A stretch of 64,000 bases of DNA from Pseudomonadales bacterium. Its GTDB lineage: Bacteria; Pseudomonadota; Gammaproteobacteria; Pseudomonadales; Azotimanducaceae. Below, one piece after another: positions 26,818 through 36,038 of the stretch. The position numbers and the translations under genes are program-made. The stretch covers positions 1 to 64,000 of the forward strand of contig JANQKS010000118.1 in the NCBI GenBank assembly GCA_028281005.1, written 5' to 3'. Each line of letters opens with the position of its first letter. Position 1 is the first letter of the stretch. Below the pieces are notes generated by a model. That model was not told the origin of the DNA. It ran no database searches and saw only the letters and a program-made list of their open reading frames with translations.

Positions 26818-28548
26818 CTAAGGATAGGCCGTTGCCGGGTAAGCCACAACCGGGCTGTCCCGCCAGCCATAACGAACCGATTTAAATTCCGCGCTTTGCT
26901 CCGCCAGCGGCGCCACATACAGGCGCCAGCGCTGACCGCTGCCAACGCGATAACCAATGGATGCGCCAATGGGGCTGCGTGCATGCAGCAACCCGCCCTC
27001 TCGGCGCACCTCAGGCGCTGGCGTGACCGGCACGTTGCCATCCACCAGATAGTTAGCACGCAGATGAGCCTCAGGCAGTTCGCCAAGATCTCCCACACGG
27101 CGTAGATGTACGGTTAACGCCGCGTCCAAACGATGTAATACCTCGGCGTAGGCGGGTTTACCCGCCAGGTTGGTCAGCTCATGAGGGTCAGCTTGCGTGT
27201 CGTACAGTTGGTATTCACCGGCAGGCTCAAACCAGCGCCTTTGCACAACTGTTAGGCGCTGTTGTTCATGCGCCAACCGCCACGCGCGGACCATGTCGAG
27301 GTTGTCTCGATAAGCCAGCTGATGCCCGCCGGGGACTTCAGGGTGCCAACTGCGAATGAGCTTAAAACGTTCATCACGCACCGCGCGTTGCCGGTCCTGC
27401 ACTTCATCGATGCGGTCACGGCTGGCATAGATGTAGCTGCGTAGCGTTGCACTTTGCAGCGCTCGCCCGTGCAACCATGAGGGCGGAGTTATGCCAGCCC
27501 AGGTGAGGATAGTCGGCGCCAGATCCACAAAGCTCACCAGCCGCTCGTCAACGGTGCCGGCCAATGCACCCTGCTCTGTGGCCCCTACAGCGGCAACACC
27601 ATCCGGCTGCACCAACACCATGGGTACATGGATACCACTGTCGTAGAGGTCACGTTTGGCGCGGGGTAAGCCGTCACCGTGATCTGTTGTCCATATCACG
27701 ATGGTGTCGGGGTCCAATCCGTCCGCGCGCAGGGCCGCCATGATGTGACCGACCCGTTCATCCATGATGCGAATGTTGTCGTAGTGGCGCGCAATGTCCG
27801 CACGCACCTCCGGCAGGTCCGGATAGTAAGGCTCTAGCGACACAGCGCCCGGATCAGTGCGTGTGGTAACTCGCGCGGTGAAGGCGGCACGCATTTGCTG
27901 CGTCACACCATGGGTCGGGCTATGCGGTTCACCACTTTGCCGCATCACGCCGCTTTCGTGGGTTTCAATAAAGTTGATCATGCCGAAAAACGGCTGACCG
28001 GGGTCGCGCAAACGCCAGGCATCATCCGCCGCCCCATCAACGTCCCAGATGGTAAATGGGCCGGTACCCGAACGAATGCCGCTGAATTGATAGTCGAGTT
28101 TGGTGTCGGTAAAGGTGAAATAGCCGTGTTGGCGCAACAGCTCCGGAAAGGCCCTTACCTCGGTATCCGGTTGCGCAAAGTACTCACCCAACGGCCCCGT
28201 GCTCGAGCGCATGTGGTGAGCGCCAAAACTGATCTGGTGCTGTCCGGTAATGAGCGCAGCACGGCTGGGCGCGCAGACGCCCGCGGTGGTAAACACCCGG
28301 GTAAAGCGTTGTCCTTGAGCTGCCAGCGTGTCGATGTTGGGGGTATGTGCCAGTTTGTCCCCAAAAGCACCAACGCGGAGGCTTAGATCTTCCGCAACCA
28401 GCAACAGGATGTTAGGCGGCTTTTCAGCAAAAGCGGCGGGGGCATGGAGAAAGAGAGGGAGCAAGAAAGGGCTAAAGAGCAGTGCCAAAGCGACACCAAT
28501 TGTGTGAACCAGATCACGGTTCATGTCACGGTTCTTGTCACGGTTCAT
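26818..28548 (-). CDS. Exported sulfatase (type I, formylglycine-dependent)
   Basis: About 576 residues, with a signal peptide (hydrophobic LVHTIGVALALLFSPFLLPLF), then a sulfatase domain: PNILLLVAEDLS (metal-binding Asp/Glu region), the CAPSRAALITG modification motif in which Cys becomes formylglycine, and WTTDHGDGLPR (metal-binding Asp/His). Likely substrates are sulfated glycans or sulfate esters in the periplasm. No anaerobic-type maturase is nearby. The start lies in a 12-bp tandem repeat, leaving ATGs at 28548 and 28524 (and a TTG at 28572) as candidates; 28548 is chosen. Confidence 0.88.
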   Translation of the reverse strand: MNRDKNRDMNRDLVHTIGVALALLFSPFLLPLFLHAPAAFAEKPPNILLLVAEDLSLRVGAFGDKLAHTPNIDTLAAQGQRFTRVFTTAGVCAPSRAALITGQHQISFGAHHMRSSTGPLGEYFAQPDTEVRAFPELLRQHGYFTFTDTKLDYQFSGIRSGTGPFTIWDVDGAADDAWRLRDPGQPFFGMINFIETHESGVMRQSGEPHSPTHGVTQQMRAAFTARVTTRTDPGAVSLEPYYPDLPEVRADIARHYDNIRIMDERVGHIMAALRADGLDPDTIVIWTTDHGDGLPRAKRDLYDSGIHVPMVLVQPDGVAAVGATEQGALAGTVDERLVSFVDLAPTILTWAGITPPSWLHGRALQSATLRSYIYASRDRIDEVQDRQRAVRDERFKLIRSWHPEVPGGHQLAYRDNLDMVRAWRLAHEQQRLTVVQRRWFEPAGEYQLYDTQADPHELTNLAGKPAYAEVLHRLDAALTVHLRRVGDLGELPEAHLRANYLVDGNVPVTPAPEVRREGGLLHARSPIGASIGYRVGSGQRWRLYVAPLAEQSAEFKSVRYGWRDSPVVAYPATAYP

Positions 28549-28549
28549 G
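28514..28549. repeat. Three 12-bp tandem repeats spanning the sulfatase start
   Basis: The units TCACGGTTCATG, TCACGGTTCTTG and TCACGGTTCATG run from 28514 to 28549. On the minus strand they encode repeated (M/K)NRD tetrapeptides just before the signal peptide. Two of the units contain an ATG in the sulfatase frame. Because the unit is 12 bases, copy-number change would not shift the frame but would change the number and spacing of start codons. Confidence 0.85.
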
Positions 28550-28655
28550 GGAACTGAATGGGAGCGGGACAAAAACGCATACCAGCAGTGTTACACAGCT
28601 TGTAGGGCGGCGTCACACCGCTGAGCAAACCTACGGTTGGGAGAGTCGAAAAAAA

Positions 28656-28961
28656 CTACTGTTGAGTAACTTGCGGACCTTCTTGCGCGAGCCCTTCTTC
28701 TGGCGCTTGCACAATGCCAGTGTCGTTCACCAAGTAGTAACCACGCTGGTGCATACACTGGAAAAACGGGCCTTGCAGGTCGGTACCGAGATTTAAACCC
28801 TGTTCCTGCACTGCTGTGGTGCATTGATCCCGGTCATAGGCAAACAAATACTCACCACCCTGGGGGTGGTACCAGGAGAACGTGGGTGATTGCGCCGCAC
28901 ATCCGCCTAAAACTAGGGCAACTAACACTGCGGCCAAAGGTTTGCTGAGTAGTACTTTCAT
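28656..28961 (-). CDS. Small lipoprotein of unknown function
   Basis: 101 residues with a lipoprotein signal: MKVLLSKPLAAVLVALVLGGC, lipobox LGGC. The mature part contains SWYHPQGGEYLFAYDRDQC and a second Cys in FQCMHQRGYYLV, so a disulfide is possible. Similar small lipoproteins with a CxxxRGY motif are common and uncharacterised. I chose the ATG at 28961 over 28973 because the lysine-led signal starts there. A Pho-box-like direct repeat lies 25-42 bases upstream, so it may be phosphate-regulated. Confidence 0.78.
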   Translation of the reverse strand: MKVLLSKPLAAVLVALVLGGCAAQSPTFSWYHPQGGEYLFAYDRDQCTTAVQEQGLNLGTDLQGPFFQCMHQRGYYLVNDTGIVQAPEEGLAQEGPQVTQQ

Positions 28962-28985
28962 TGCGGTGCACAATACGCACCGAAT

Positions 28986-29003
28986 ATGACAGATTCATGA
29001 CGA
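28986..29003 (-). promoter_or_regulatory. Pho-box-like site upstream of the small lipoprotein
   Basis: Read on the minus strand, two seven-base half-sites, TCGTCAT and CTGTCAT, are separated by GAAT. This gives the 11-base periodicity of PhoB sites (consensus CTGTCAT, four bases, CTGTCAT); the second half-site is perfect. A palindrome (28985-28995 with 29004-29014) overlaps it, so a different dimeric regulator is also possible. Confidence 0.5.
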
Positions 29004-29067
29004 AATCTGTCATAGTTTTATAACAATTCGAGGGCCCTATCCAAGCGCAAAAACGGGGCAAAAAGGC

Positions 29068-29095
29068 GTAAAAAGGGGCCGAAGAACAACCCCTT
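29068..29095 (-). terminator. Terminator after the TonB receptor gene
   Basis: On the minus strand AAGGGG (29095-29090) pairs with CCCCTT (29078-29073) around 11 bases and runs into a T-tract at 29074-29070. It lies about 40 bases past the receptor stop codon. Confidence 0.6.
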
Positions 29096-29131
29096 CCGCC
29101 TTGGTTCAGGCTAAACCGGGTGGCGCTTGCC

Positions 29132-31771
29132 CTACAGGCTCATCTTCAGCCCGAGGCTGTAACTGACACCCGGCCGGTAGGTTTCATAGTTGCGCCCACC
29201 TTGGGTCCACTCAACCTCTTCATCCGTGATGTTCTGCAGCTTAAATTCCAATTCAAGCTCGGTATCCCACATGATGAACATGTATTTGAGCAACAGATCC
29301 AGCTTGCCGCGTGCTTCTTCAATCACGTCTGGTGCGTTCACCGCACCCACCACCGCGATACGCTCGCCGGTGTAGTTGTAAGCCAGGGAACCTTCGATAC
29401 CCAGGTCATAGTTGCTGTAGCTGAGGATGAGGTTGCCAAGAATGTCGGATTGACCGGTCAACTCACGTTCATTTTGAAACACCGAGTCCAAACCGCGGTT
29501 ACCGGTGATGGGTACATCCCCTGCGGTTTCACCCGGGCCAAACAAGACGACTTCGGAGTCAATTAACGACAGGTTGGCGGACAACGTAAAGTAATCCCAG
29601 TCTTGACCCCATCCGAACCAGCGGTCGAAAAATAAATCTTTACGCAACTCAATTTCTATACCGTCCAGATCTGCCTCTTCGGCGTTGAACCAGGTAAAAA
29701 TTTCGTTTTCCGCTTCGATCTTGCCCAACTCAATCGGGTCTTCAAATTCCTTTTTAAACGCGCCGATGGAGATGCTATCCGCTTCGCCGAAGTACCATTC
29801 CCAACGCACATCGTAGTTGGTCAACTCGGCGGGTTGTAAAAACACATTGCCGCGATAGAGCTGCGCATTTTCCGGATTACGAATGGTGGAGCCGGTGATT
29901 TCTAAAAGACTGGGCCGGTTCACCGTTTCCGAGTAAGCAAAGCGCAACTGCATGTCGTTCACAAACTCAAACGTCACGGAACCGGACGGTAAGCTGTCGT
30001 CGTAACTTTCGGATACTTCATTGACGGTGCCCGCTTCGGTGTTGCCGCCGAAGGCGTCCGCTTGCAGATCGGTGTCTTCCTGGCGCAAACCCGCTTGAAT
30101 ACGAATGCGTGGGGTCACCTGAGCATCCAACGCCACATAGTAGCCGGTGGTTTCTTCACTGGATTCAGCGAAGGGGAAAATGTCCGAAGCGTCCGCGGCA
30201 CGGCCGGAAAAGTCGTCGACATCCAGATATCCCGCACCCCAGTTGTCCAGGCTGAACAGCTGTCGCGGCGTCTGCAAACCGACAAAATCCGGCGCTGAAT
30301 TGTCTAAGTCAAAACGAAACAAACGATCTTCGGATTCGCGGGAACGCTCATAGTCGGAAAAGCCGGCTTTGATGACCACATCCGCATCCCCAATAATAAA
30401 CGGCAGCTCAATATCAAACCCGTATTCTTCGATTTCGTCATTGAGCTTCTGATACTGGCGTTCGGGTGCGATGAAGATGTTTTTTGCATCCAACTGCGTA
30501 AATGAATCCGACACCCGCTCTTCACCGTTCTCAACAAAGTAGGTGTAGGTACGGGTATCCGGCGATTCGCGCAAACCGGAGCCGTCTACATACCGCCACT
30601 GCAACAGCGCGCCGTTCACCGTGTCGCCGATATTGAAGAAGTGTTCACCTTTTAAAGCGGTGGAGCGGATTTCGTTTTCCGTCCACTGCAGGCGGATGTT
30701 CTCCACCGGCACAAAGGAGAAACCAAATTCACTGGATTGACCGCGCTGCTGTTCAATTTCGTCATCCGATTGGCGCAGTAACACGTGCGTCAACGTCAGC
30801 GAGTTGTCGTTGTTGATTTCCAGACCGAGGTTCACGAAGCCGCTCATGGTCACCGTCTGGCGGGTGGTCTCTTCTTCATAGTCCACCAGCTGGTTTACTG
30901 CTGAACCGGTGAAGTTGTAGCGGGCAAATTGCGTGTCGATCTGGCGATAACTGTTGTCGTATTTGCCTGCAGCCAGCACACCCAAAGACATGCCATTGTC
31001 CAAATCGATGCGTAAACCAGCTTCCGCGTCACCCGCAAAATCAGGCTTAATTTCGAATTCGCGGACGTCCCAGTTGTTGAAGAAACTTGCGCCTAGGGCT
31101 CGATCATCGGGGAAACCGATGTCTTCGAAGTTTTCGCTGCTGAGCTTAGCGATGTTTTCCGGTATATGCCGGGTGCCGTCATCAAAACCCCAGTTGTCAT
31201 CGTCGCCGCCGGAATACTTCAAGCCATCACCGCCGGTGGTTTCGGAATTGCCGCCGATGCTGAAGGACAGGTCCAGGTAGTTCTGTTCCGGCGTGGTGCG
31301 GGTGCGGATATCCACCACACCGCCACTGAAGTCACCTGGGTATTGTCCTGAGAACGTCTTCTGCACCAGCAAGTTGCGCACAATACTTTTCGGCACAATA
31401 TCCAGCGGCACCGTTTTTTGGAACGGCACCGGTGAGGAGATGCGGGAACCGTCCAGCAGGGTTGAAGAGTAGCGTTCCCCTAAGCCGCGCACGTAGACGT
31501 ATTTACCACCTACCAGGCTCAAGCCGGTGACTCTGGAGAGCGCATCCCCCACGCTGGAATCAGCGAGCAAGCCCAACGCTTCTTCATCGAGGACGTTGGA
31601 GATCTCCGAGGTGGTGCGCTTTTCATCCGGGATGAATTTACCCAGCACCACCACTTCTTCGATGGGGCCTGGCGGTGCAATCGCCACCGATTCTTCGGCT
31701 TGGGCATACACCGTGGCTAACAAGGTCGCCGTTGCCAAGGCTAGTTTTGTTCGAATCATCTTTTTATCCAT
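29132..31771 (-). CDS. TonB-dependent outer-membrane receptor
   Basis: 879 residues from the ATG at 31771 (an upstream TTG/ATG extension is unlikely because the signal peptide starts at MDKKMIRTKLALATATLLATVYAQA). An EEVVVLGKF TonB-box-like segment is followed by a plug domain (GDALSRVTGLSLVGGKYVYVRG, GDFSGGVVDIRT) and a beta-barrel ending in an aromatic/hydrophobic strand (SLGLKMSL). It lies directly downstream of the repeat lipoprotein gene and the strong Pho-box-like site, so uptake of a phosphorus-containing compound is a reasonable but unproven guess. Confidence 0.9.
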   Translation of the reverse strand: MDKKMIRTKLALATATLLATVYAQAEESVAIAPPGPIEEVVVLGKFIPDEKRTTSEISNVLDEEALGLLADSSVGDALSRVTGLSLVGGKYVYVRGLGERYSSTLLDGSRISSPVPFQKTVPLDIVPKSIVRNLLVQKTFSGQYPGDFSGGVVDIRTRTTPEQNYLDLSFSIGGNSETTGGDGLKYSGGDDDNWGFDDGTRHIPENIAKLSSENFEDIGFPDDRALGASFFNNWDVREFEIKPDFAGDAEAGLRIDLDNGMSLGVLAAGKYDNSYRQIDTQFARYNFTGSAVNQLVDYEEETTRQTVTMSGFVNLGLEINNDNSLTLTHVLLRQSDDEIEQQRGQSSEFGFSFVPVENIRLQWTENEIRSTALKGEHFFNIGDTVNGALLQWRYVDGSGLRESPDTRTYTYFVENGEERVSDSFTQLDAKNIFIAPERQYQKLNDEIEEYGFDIELPFIIGDADVVIKAGFSDYERSRESEDRLFRFDLDNSAPDFVGLQTPRQLFSLDNWGAGYLDVDDFSGRAADASDIFPFAESSEETTGYYVALDAQVTPRIRIQAGLRQEDTDLQADAFGGNTEAGTVNEVSESYDDSLPSGSVTFEFVNDMQLRFAYSETVNRPSLLEITGSTIRNPENAQLYRGNVFLQPAELTNYDVRWEWYFGEADSISIGAFKKEFEDPIELGKIEAENEIFTWFNAEEADLDGIEIELRKDLFFDRWFGWGQDWDYFTLSANLSLIDSEVVLFGPGETAGDVPITGNRGLDSVFQNERELTGQSDILGNLILSYSNYDLGIEGSLAYNYTGERIAVVGAVNAPDVIEEARGKLDLLLKYMFIMWDTELELEFKLQNITDEEVEWTQGGRNYETYRPGVSYSLGLKMSL

Positions 31772-31867
31772 GTCTGACACCCAATGTCTGACCGTTATTG
31801 CGGACGTGATAAGTGCCAAAAGCGCCAGGCGGTTCTCGCCGCCTGACGCCTTTGTCCACTATCTCAG

Positions 31868-34800
31868 TTAGCTGCCGCTCAGAGCGGATACGCCTACCGT
31901 CCAGTCCTGACCCCATTCGTTGATGTCAGAGCCGATGACGGAATTTCCAGCCGGATCCAGATCACCCGGAAGCGTGACCGGTGTGGGCGCAGAGCCGTCC
32001 TGAGTGCCGTTGGTATCAGCGTCTAAGAAGTCCTGCACGGTTTGCACCTCACCCGCATCGGTGTTGCCGATGATAGTTGTACAGCCCAGTCCAACCGCGT
32101 TGAACGTGGTGGTGCCGTCGCCGAGGAACGCCAGGGATTCCGGCGTGTTCACCTCAAGGCAGGTACCTGAGCCGGAGACTTCAGAGTTGTAAATGTCTAC
32201 AGCCGTACCCGCACGCAGGCGTATGGCCCGGTCTTCCGCGCGTCCCACGATTGTCATGTTGGCGATGGTCGGATCGGATATCGGCGCGACCCCTGGGTCA
32301 TCGCTGCGGTTATCCGCTTCGATGCCGTTGTCACCACTGTCGGGCAATTGCTCGATGTGCAAGTATTGAATGCTGCCGGTCCAGCCGTCGGTCCAGTCGA
32401 GGGAGTCGTCCGCGTTACCCACCAGCACCACATATTTGGCGCTTACGGTGCCACCGAAGAACTCAACACCGTCGTCTAAGTTGTTAAACACCTGGATGTA
32501 CTCAACTTCGGTACCACTGCCGACACCTTGGAAAGCAATACCGTTCAGCTGGTTTTGCGGGTCCACGTTGGAGCCGGCATACTTGACCACGACGTAGTTG
32601 AGCAAACCGCTGCTGTCATCAGCTGTTGCACCGCCGAAGGTACCCGAGTTGGCTTCACCTTCCTTGGTGCACCCTACGGTGCCGCCGGTTTCACCTTCCG
32701 GGCAATCGTTGATCGGTGCGTTACCGTTGATGACCACACCACCCCACAGACCTTGTTCGGTAGTTGGGTTGGCGATGGTACCGAGAATGTCGGCTTCCGC
32801 GGTAAAGGTCACCGGTGCGTTGCGAGAGCCACGCGCCCAGATCTGCGATCCGCGGGAGATAATCAGGAAATCTTCCGGATCATCACCAACGACCACCGTA
32901 CCGGATTGAATATCCAATACCGCCGAATCTGTATTGTCGCCGCCAATGGCAACCGGTCCTTCCAATACATAGACGTTGTCGCGCGTCAACGCCAGATCCG
33001 CTGTATAGGTGCCCTGCAGCTCACACGCCGCGGAGCCGTCTGTCAGCGTGGTAGCGGTGGTACCCGCGGGGCAGCCAAACGAAGCGCTGGCATCCGGCAT
33101 GCCGAAAGCCCAACCGGTGGTCCAATCTTCGTCTTCGTTTTCAATCGCGCCAATATAGTTGGTTGGATCGAAGAACTCATCGTCCGATAAGTCAACTGCG
33201 GCTACCGCAGTACCGTTGGTGGTGACGTTTTCGCTAACGTCGAGTTCCGCTTGCACCTGGGCATCCAGCGCGTCGACACAGTCAAAACTGACCCCGCCAA
33301 ATTGGATACCGGTACCTAGCTGTCCTAAAGACTCAGCGCCTTCAACCACAAGGCAACGGTCGTTGCCCTGTACCACACTGTTGTATAGCTCAAGACCGGT
33401 ACCGGCACGCAGACGGATGGCACGGGAGCCCGCGTTGCCGTTGATGCTCATGTTGGCGATCTTCGGTAGAGAGCGCGGCAGCACCGCTTCGTCATCGGAA
33501 CGATTGTCGGCTTCGATGCCACTGTCGCCGGCACCCGGGGTTTGGTCGATGATCAGATATTGGATCTGACCTACCCAACCGTCTGTCCAGTCGAGGCTAT
33601 CGTCACCGTTGCCGGTGAGAACGATGTGTCTGGCGTTCACGGTGCCACCAAAGAACTCAATACCGTCGTCTAAGTTGTTATGTACTTGGACAAAGTCGAC
33701 TTCGGTGGCATCACCCACACCTTGGAAAGCAATACCGTTCAACTGATTTTGCGGGTCAACGTTAGACCCGGCGTACTTCACCACCACGTAGTTGAGCTTA
33801 CCGCTGTCATCGTTGGGTTGATCACCGCCGAACAGACCGGAATTGGCTTCGCCTTCCTTGGTGCATCCAGCGGTACCGCCGGTAGCGCCTTCGGGGCAGT
33901 CATTGATTGGTGCGTTACCGTTAATCACCACACCACCCCATAGCCCACGCGGATCTTCCTCTACATTGATGGTGCCGTCGACATCAGAAATGTGGGTGAA
34001 CGTAATCGGAGCGGTACGCGAACCATTGGCAACGATGCGTGAACCGCGGGAGATGACTAGGAAATCCACATCCGTACCGCCGAAAACGGTGGTGCCGGCT
34101 TGGATCACCAGATCTGCGGAGTTTTCATTGTCTCCGCCGATGGTCACTTTGCCGACCAACTCGTAGACGTTGTTGGAGGTCAACAGCAAATCTTGCGTGA
34201 CGGTTCCGCTCAGCTGACACACGCGTTGGTCATTAATCACACGTGATGAAGTGGTGGTGCCGTCCGGGCAGCCAAAGTCAGGCTGCGTAGGCTGGCTGAC
34301 AGAACCTGCCAAGGTCCAACCGTCCGCCCAGTTTTCAGGACCAAACGCCCCCAGATACTCGGTGTCTTCGAAGAAATCGTCGCCACCTACTTCAGGTACC
34401 TCTACCGGATCTACGCGTTCACCGTTTGATGAGACGTTGGTTGCGCCAGCCAGGTAGTTCGCGATGGCGCCGTCATCATCGTCGCGGTGAGTGCTGGCAC
34501 AAGCGAAGCTCACGCCGGCGATGGTGCTGATCGGATCGGTTGCTGCGCCAAAGAAATCGCGCGAAACGCCATTGACACGGATACAACTGGCTGAGCCGTC
34601 AACAAAGCTGTTGTAGACGGATACCGCCGTACCCGCACGAAAACGCAGGGCGTTTTCGTCAGATTTACCGATCACTGTCATGTTAGCAATGGTGGGATTG
34701 GAACGCGGCTCGACATTTTCATCGTCACTGCGGTTATCCGCTTCAATGGCGTTGTCACCACCGTCGGTTTGTTCGATATACAGGTATTGGATACGACCGG

Positions 34801-35827
34801 TCCAGCCATCAGTCCAGTCGAGGCTGTCGTCATCGTTGCCGGTGAGCACCACATATTTGGCATCCACAGTGCCGCCAAAAAATTCAATACCGTCGTCTAG
34901 GTTGTTGTGCACCTGTACGTATTCAACGATGGTGTCGCTGCCCACGGCTTGAAAAGCAATACCGTTTAGCTGGTTTTGCGGGTCTACGTTAGAGCCGGCG
35001 TAACGGACACTCACGTAACGCACAATACCGGAGTTGTCTTCCGGATCAGCCCCGCCAAACAAACCTGAGTTGGCTTCACCTTCCTTGGTACATTCTGCCG
35101 TACCGCCGACAGCACCTTCCGGGCAATCGTTGATGGGGGCCAAGCCATTAATAACCACACCACCCCACAAACCACGATCACCATCTTCTACAGTGCCTTC
35201 AACTTCGGCTTTGGCGGTAAAAATGATGGGTTGGTCTTCGGTGCCGTCAGCCACCAAGGCACAGCCCTGTTCGATGACCAGAAACTCAGTTTCCGTTTCA
35301 CCCACAACAATGGCGCCCGGTTCCAATACCAACTGGCACTCGGGTAGAGGGCCATTCGCACTCGCCGTGCCGGAGCCATCCTCCAAGGTCACGTTTTTAC
35401 CATTAGATACCGTGCCTGCGGGCGGGGTGACGCGCAGCGCGCCGCCACTGATCTGGTAGATAGCGTCGTTACCGATCACCAATCCGGCCGGATCCAGCTG
35501 GCCATTGGTCAGCTGCGTCACGTCGATGGTGAAGATAGGCAGGTCGTTGAACGCCGCGGTCCCGGTGTCCCCGGAATCCGTGATGACCGTGTTCAAAGAT
35601 GCCGGAATGGTACTTGGGTTGGTTGGGCCGCCACCGCCAGTGCCGCCTCCACCACCGCCGCCACCGCCACCGGTGCCTCCGCCGCCGCCGCCATCGACGG
35701 GCACTTCGACCACAACAGAGCCAGGCGAGGCATTGCTTGATGAGCCGCCGCAGCCGGTTAACCAACCGATCATGGCAACCACGACCAGCACGTTTGCTAA
35801 GGTTTTCACGAATAGACCCCCAGTCAT
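31868..35827 (-). CDS. Large lipoprotein with three ~410-residue repeats
   Basis: 1319 residues. The signal ends in a lipobox (WLTGC); a Gly-rich linker (about residues 45-70) follows, then three tandem modules of about 400-420 residues. Each module has GLWGGVVINGxAPINDCPEG, CTKEGEANSG, YAGSNVDPQNQLNGIAFQ, HNNLDDGIEFFGGT and SLDWTDGW, in the same order, followed by EADNRSDD. The pattern looks like right-handed beta-helix turns. Modules 2 and 3 open with CPxGTT. Two Cys per module may form disulfides. It is a surface or periplasmic partner of the adjacent TonB receptor by operon position. A Pho-box-like site lies about 55-72 bases before the ATG. Ligand unknown. Confidence 0.88.
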   Translation of the reverse strand: MTGGLFVKTLANVLVVVAMIGWLTGCGGSSSNASPGSVVVEVPVDGGGGGGTGGGGGGGGGGTGGGGPTNPSTIPASLNTVITDSGDTGTAAFNDLPIFTIDVTQLTNGQLDPAGLVIGNDAIYQISGGALRVTPPAGTVSNGKNVTLEDGSGTASANGPLPECQLVLEPGAIVVGETETEFLVIEQGCALVADGTEDQPIIFTAKAEVEGTVEDGDRGLWGGVVINGLAPINDCPEGAVGGTAECTKEGEANSGLFGGADPEDNSGIVRYVSVRYAGSNVDPQNQLNGIAFQAVGSDTIVEYVQVHNNLDDGIEFFGGTVDAKYVVLTGNDDDSLDWTDGWTGRIQYLYIEQTDGGDNAIEADNRSDDENVEPRSNPTIANMTVIGKSDENALRFRAGTAVSVYNSFVDGSASCIRVNGVSRDFFGAATDPISTIAGVSFACASTHRDDDDGAIANYLAGATNVSSNGERVDPVEVPEVGGDDFFEDTEYLGAFGPENWADGWTLAGSVSQPTQPDFGCPDGTTTSSRVINDQRVCQLSGTVTQDLLLTSNNVYELVGKVTIGGDNENSADLVIQAGTTVFGGTDVDFLVISRGSRIVANGSRTAPITFTHISDVDGTINVEEDPRGLWGGVVINGNAPINDCPEGATGGTAGCTKEGEANSGLFGGDQPNDDSGKLNYVVVKYAGSNVDPQNQLNGIAFQGVGDATEVDFVQVHNNLDDGIEFFGGTVNARHIVLTGNGDDSLDWTDGWVGQIQYLIIDQTPGAGDSGIEADNRSDDEAVLPRSLPKIANMSINGNAGSRAIRLRAGTGLELYNSVVQGNDRCLVVEGAESLGQLGTGIQFGGVSFDCVDALDAQVQAELDVSENVTTNGTAVAAVDLSDDEFFDPTNYIGAIENEDEDWTTGWAFGMPDASASFGCPAGTTATTLTDGSAACELQGTYTADLALTRDNVYVLEGPVAIGGDNTDSAVLDIQSGTVVVGDDPEDFLIISRGSQIWARGSRNAPVTFTAEADILGTIANPTTEQGLWGGVVINGNAPINDCPEGETGGTVGCTKEGEANSGTFGGATADDSSGLLNYVVVKYAGSNVDPQNQLNGIAFQGVGSGTEVEYIQVFNNLDDGVEFFGGTVSAKYVVLVGNADDSLDWTDGWTGSIQYLHIEQLPDSGDNGIEADNRSDDPGVAPISDPTIANMTIVGRAEDRAIRLRAGTAVDIYNSEVSGSGTCLEVNTPESLAFLGDGTTTFNAVGLGCTTIIGNTDAGEVQTVQDFLDADTNGTQDGSAPTPVTLPGDLDPAGNSVIGSDINEWGQDWTVGVSALSGS

Positions 35828-35881
35828 TTTGATTAGCGGGCGAACCTTAGTGGGGGGAGATGAACGAAATGTTTCGAAGAT

Positions 35882-35899
35882 ATGACATTTTTATGACAA
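35882..35899 (-). promoter_or_regulatory. Strong Pho-box-like site for the lipoprotein/TonB receptor unit
   Basis: On the minus strand TTGTCAT-AAAA-ATGTCAT, matching the PhoB consensus CTGTCAT-N4-CTGTCAT at six of seven positions in each half, with the correct A/T-rich spacer. It lies 55 bases upstream of the lipoprotein start. Regulation by phosphate starvation is inferred. Confidence 0.72.
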
Positions 35900-35962
35900 C
35901 GCTTAGTTTTTACGCATTGCCCGATAAATTGCAGGGCGGATTGGCGCAGCACTACACGGACA

Positions 35963-35980
35963 GTGTCACAAAAATGTCAA
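35963..35980 (+). promoter_or_regulatory. Second Pho-box-like site, facing the small downstream gene
   Basis: On the plus strand GTGTCAC-AAAA-ATGTCAA: both half-sites keep the TGTCA core with the four-base A-rich spacer. It lies 59 bases before the ATG at 36039, so the divergent intergenic region carries one Pho-box-like site in each direction. Confidence 0.6.
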
Positions 35981-36038
35981 TAAGTGCGTATAGCTTCGTC
36001 CATCTGTAGAGGAGCTCAACAAGAACAACGACACCGTT

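Noticed and set aside
28985-29014. Reading the palindrome TATGACAGATT/AATCTGTCATA as a dyad operator
   Set aside because: Possible, but the minus-strand direct repeat with the 11-base Pho-box period explains the same bases and fits the neighbouring phosphate-type genes better.
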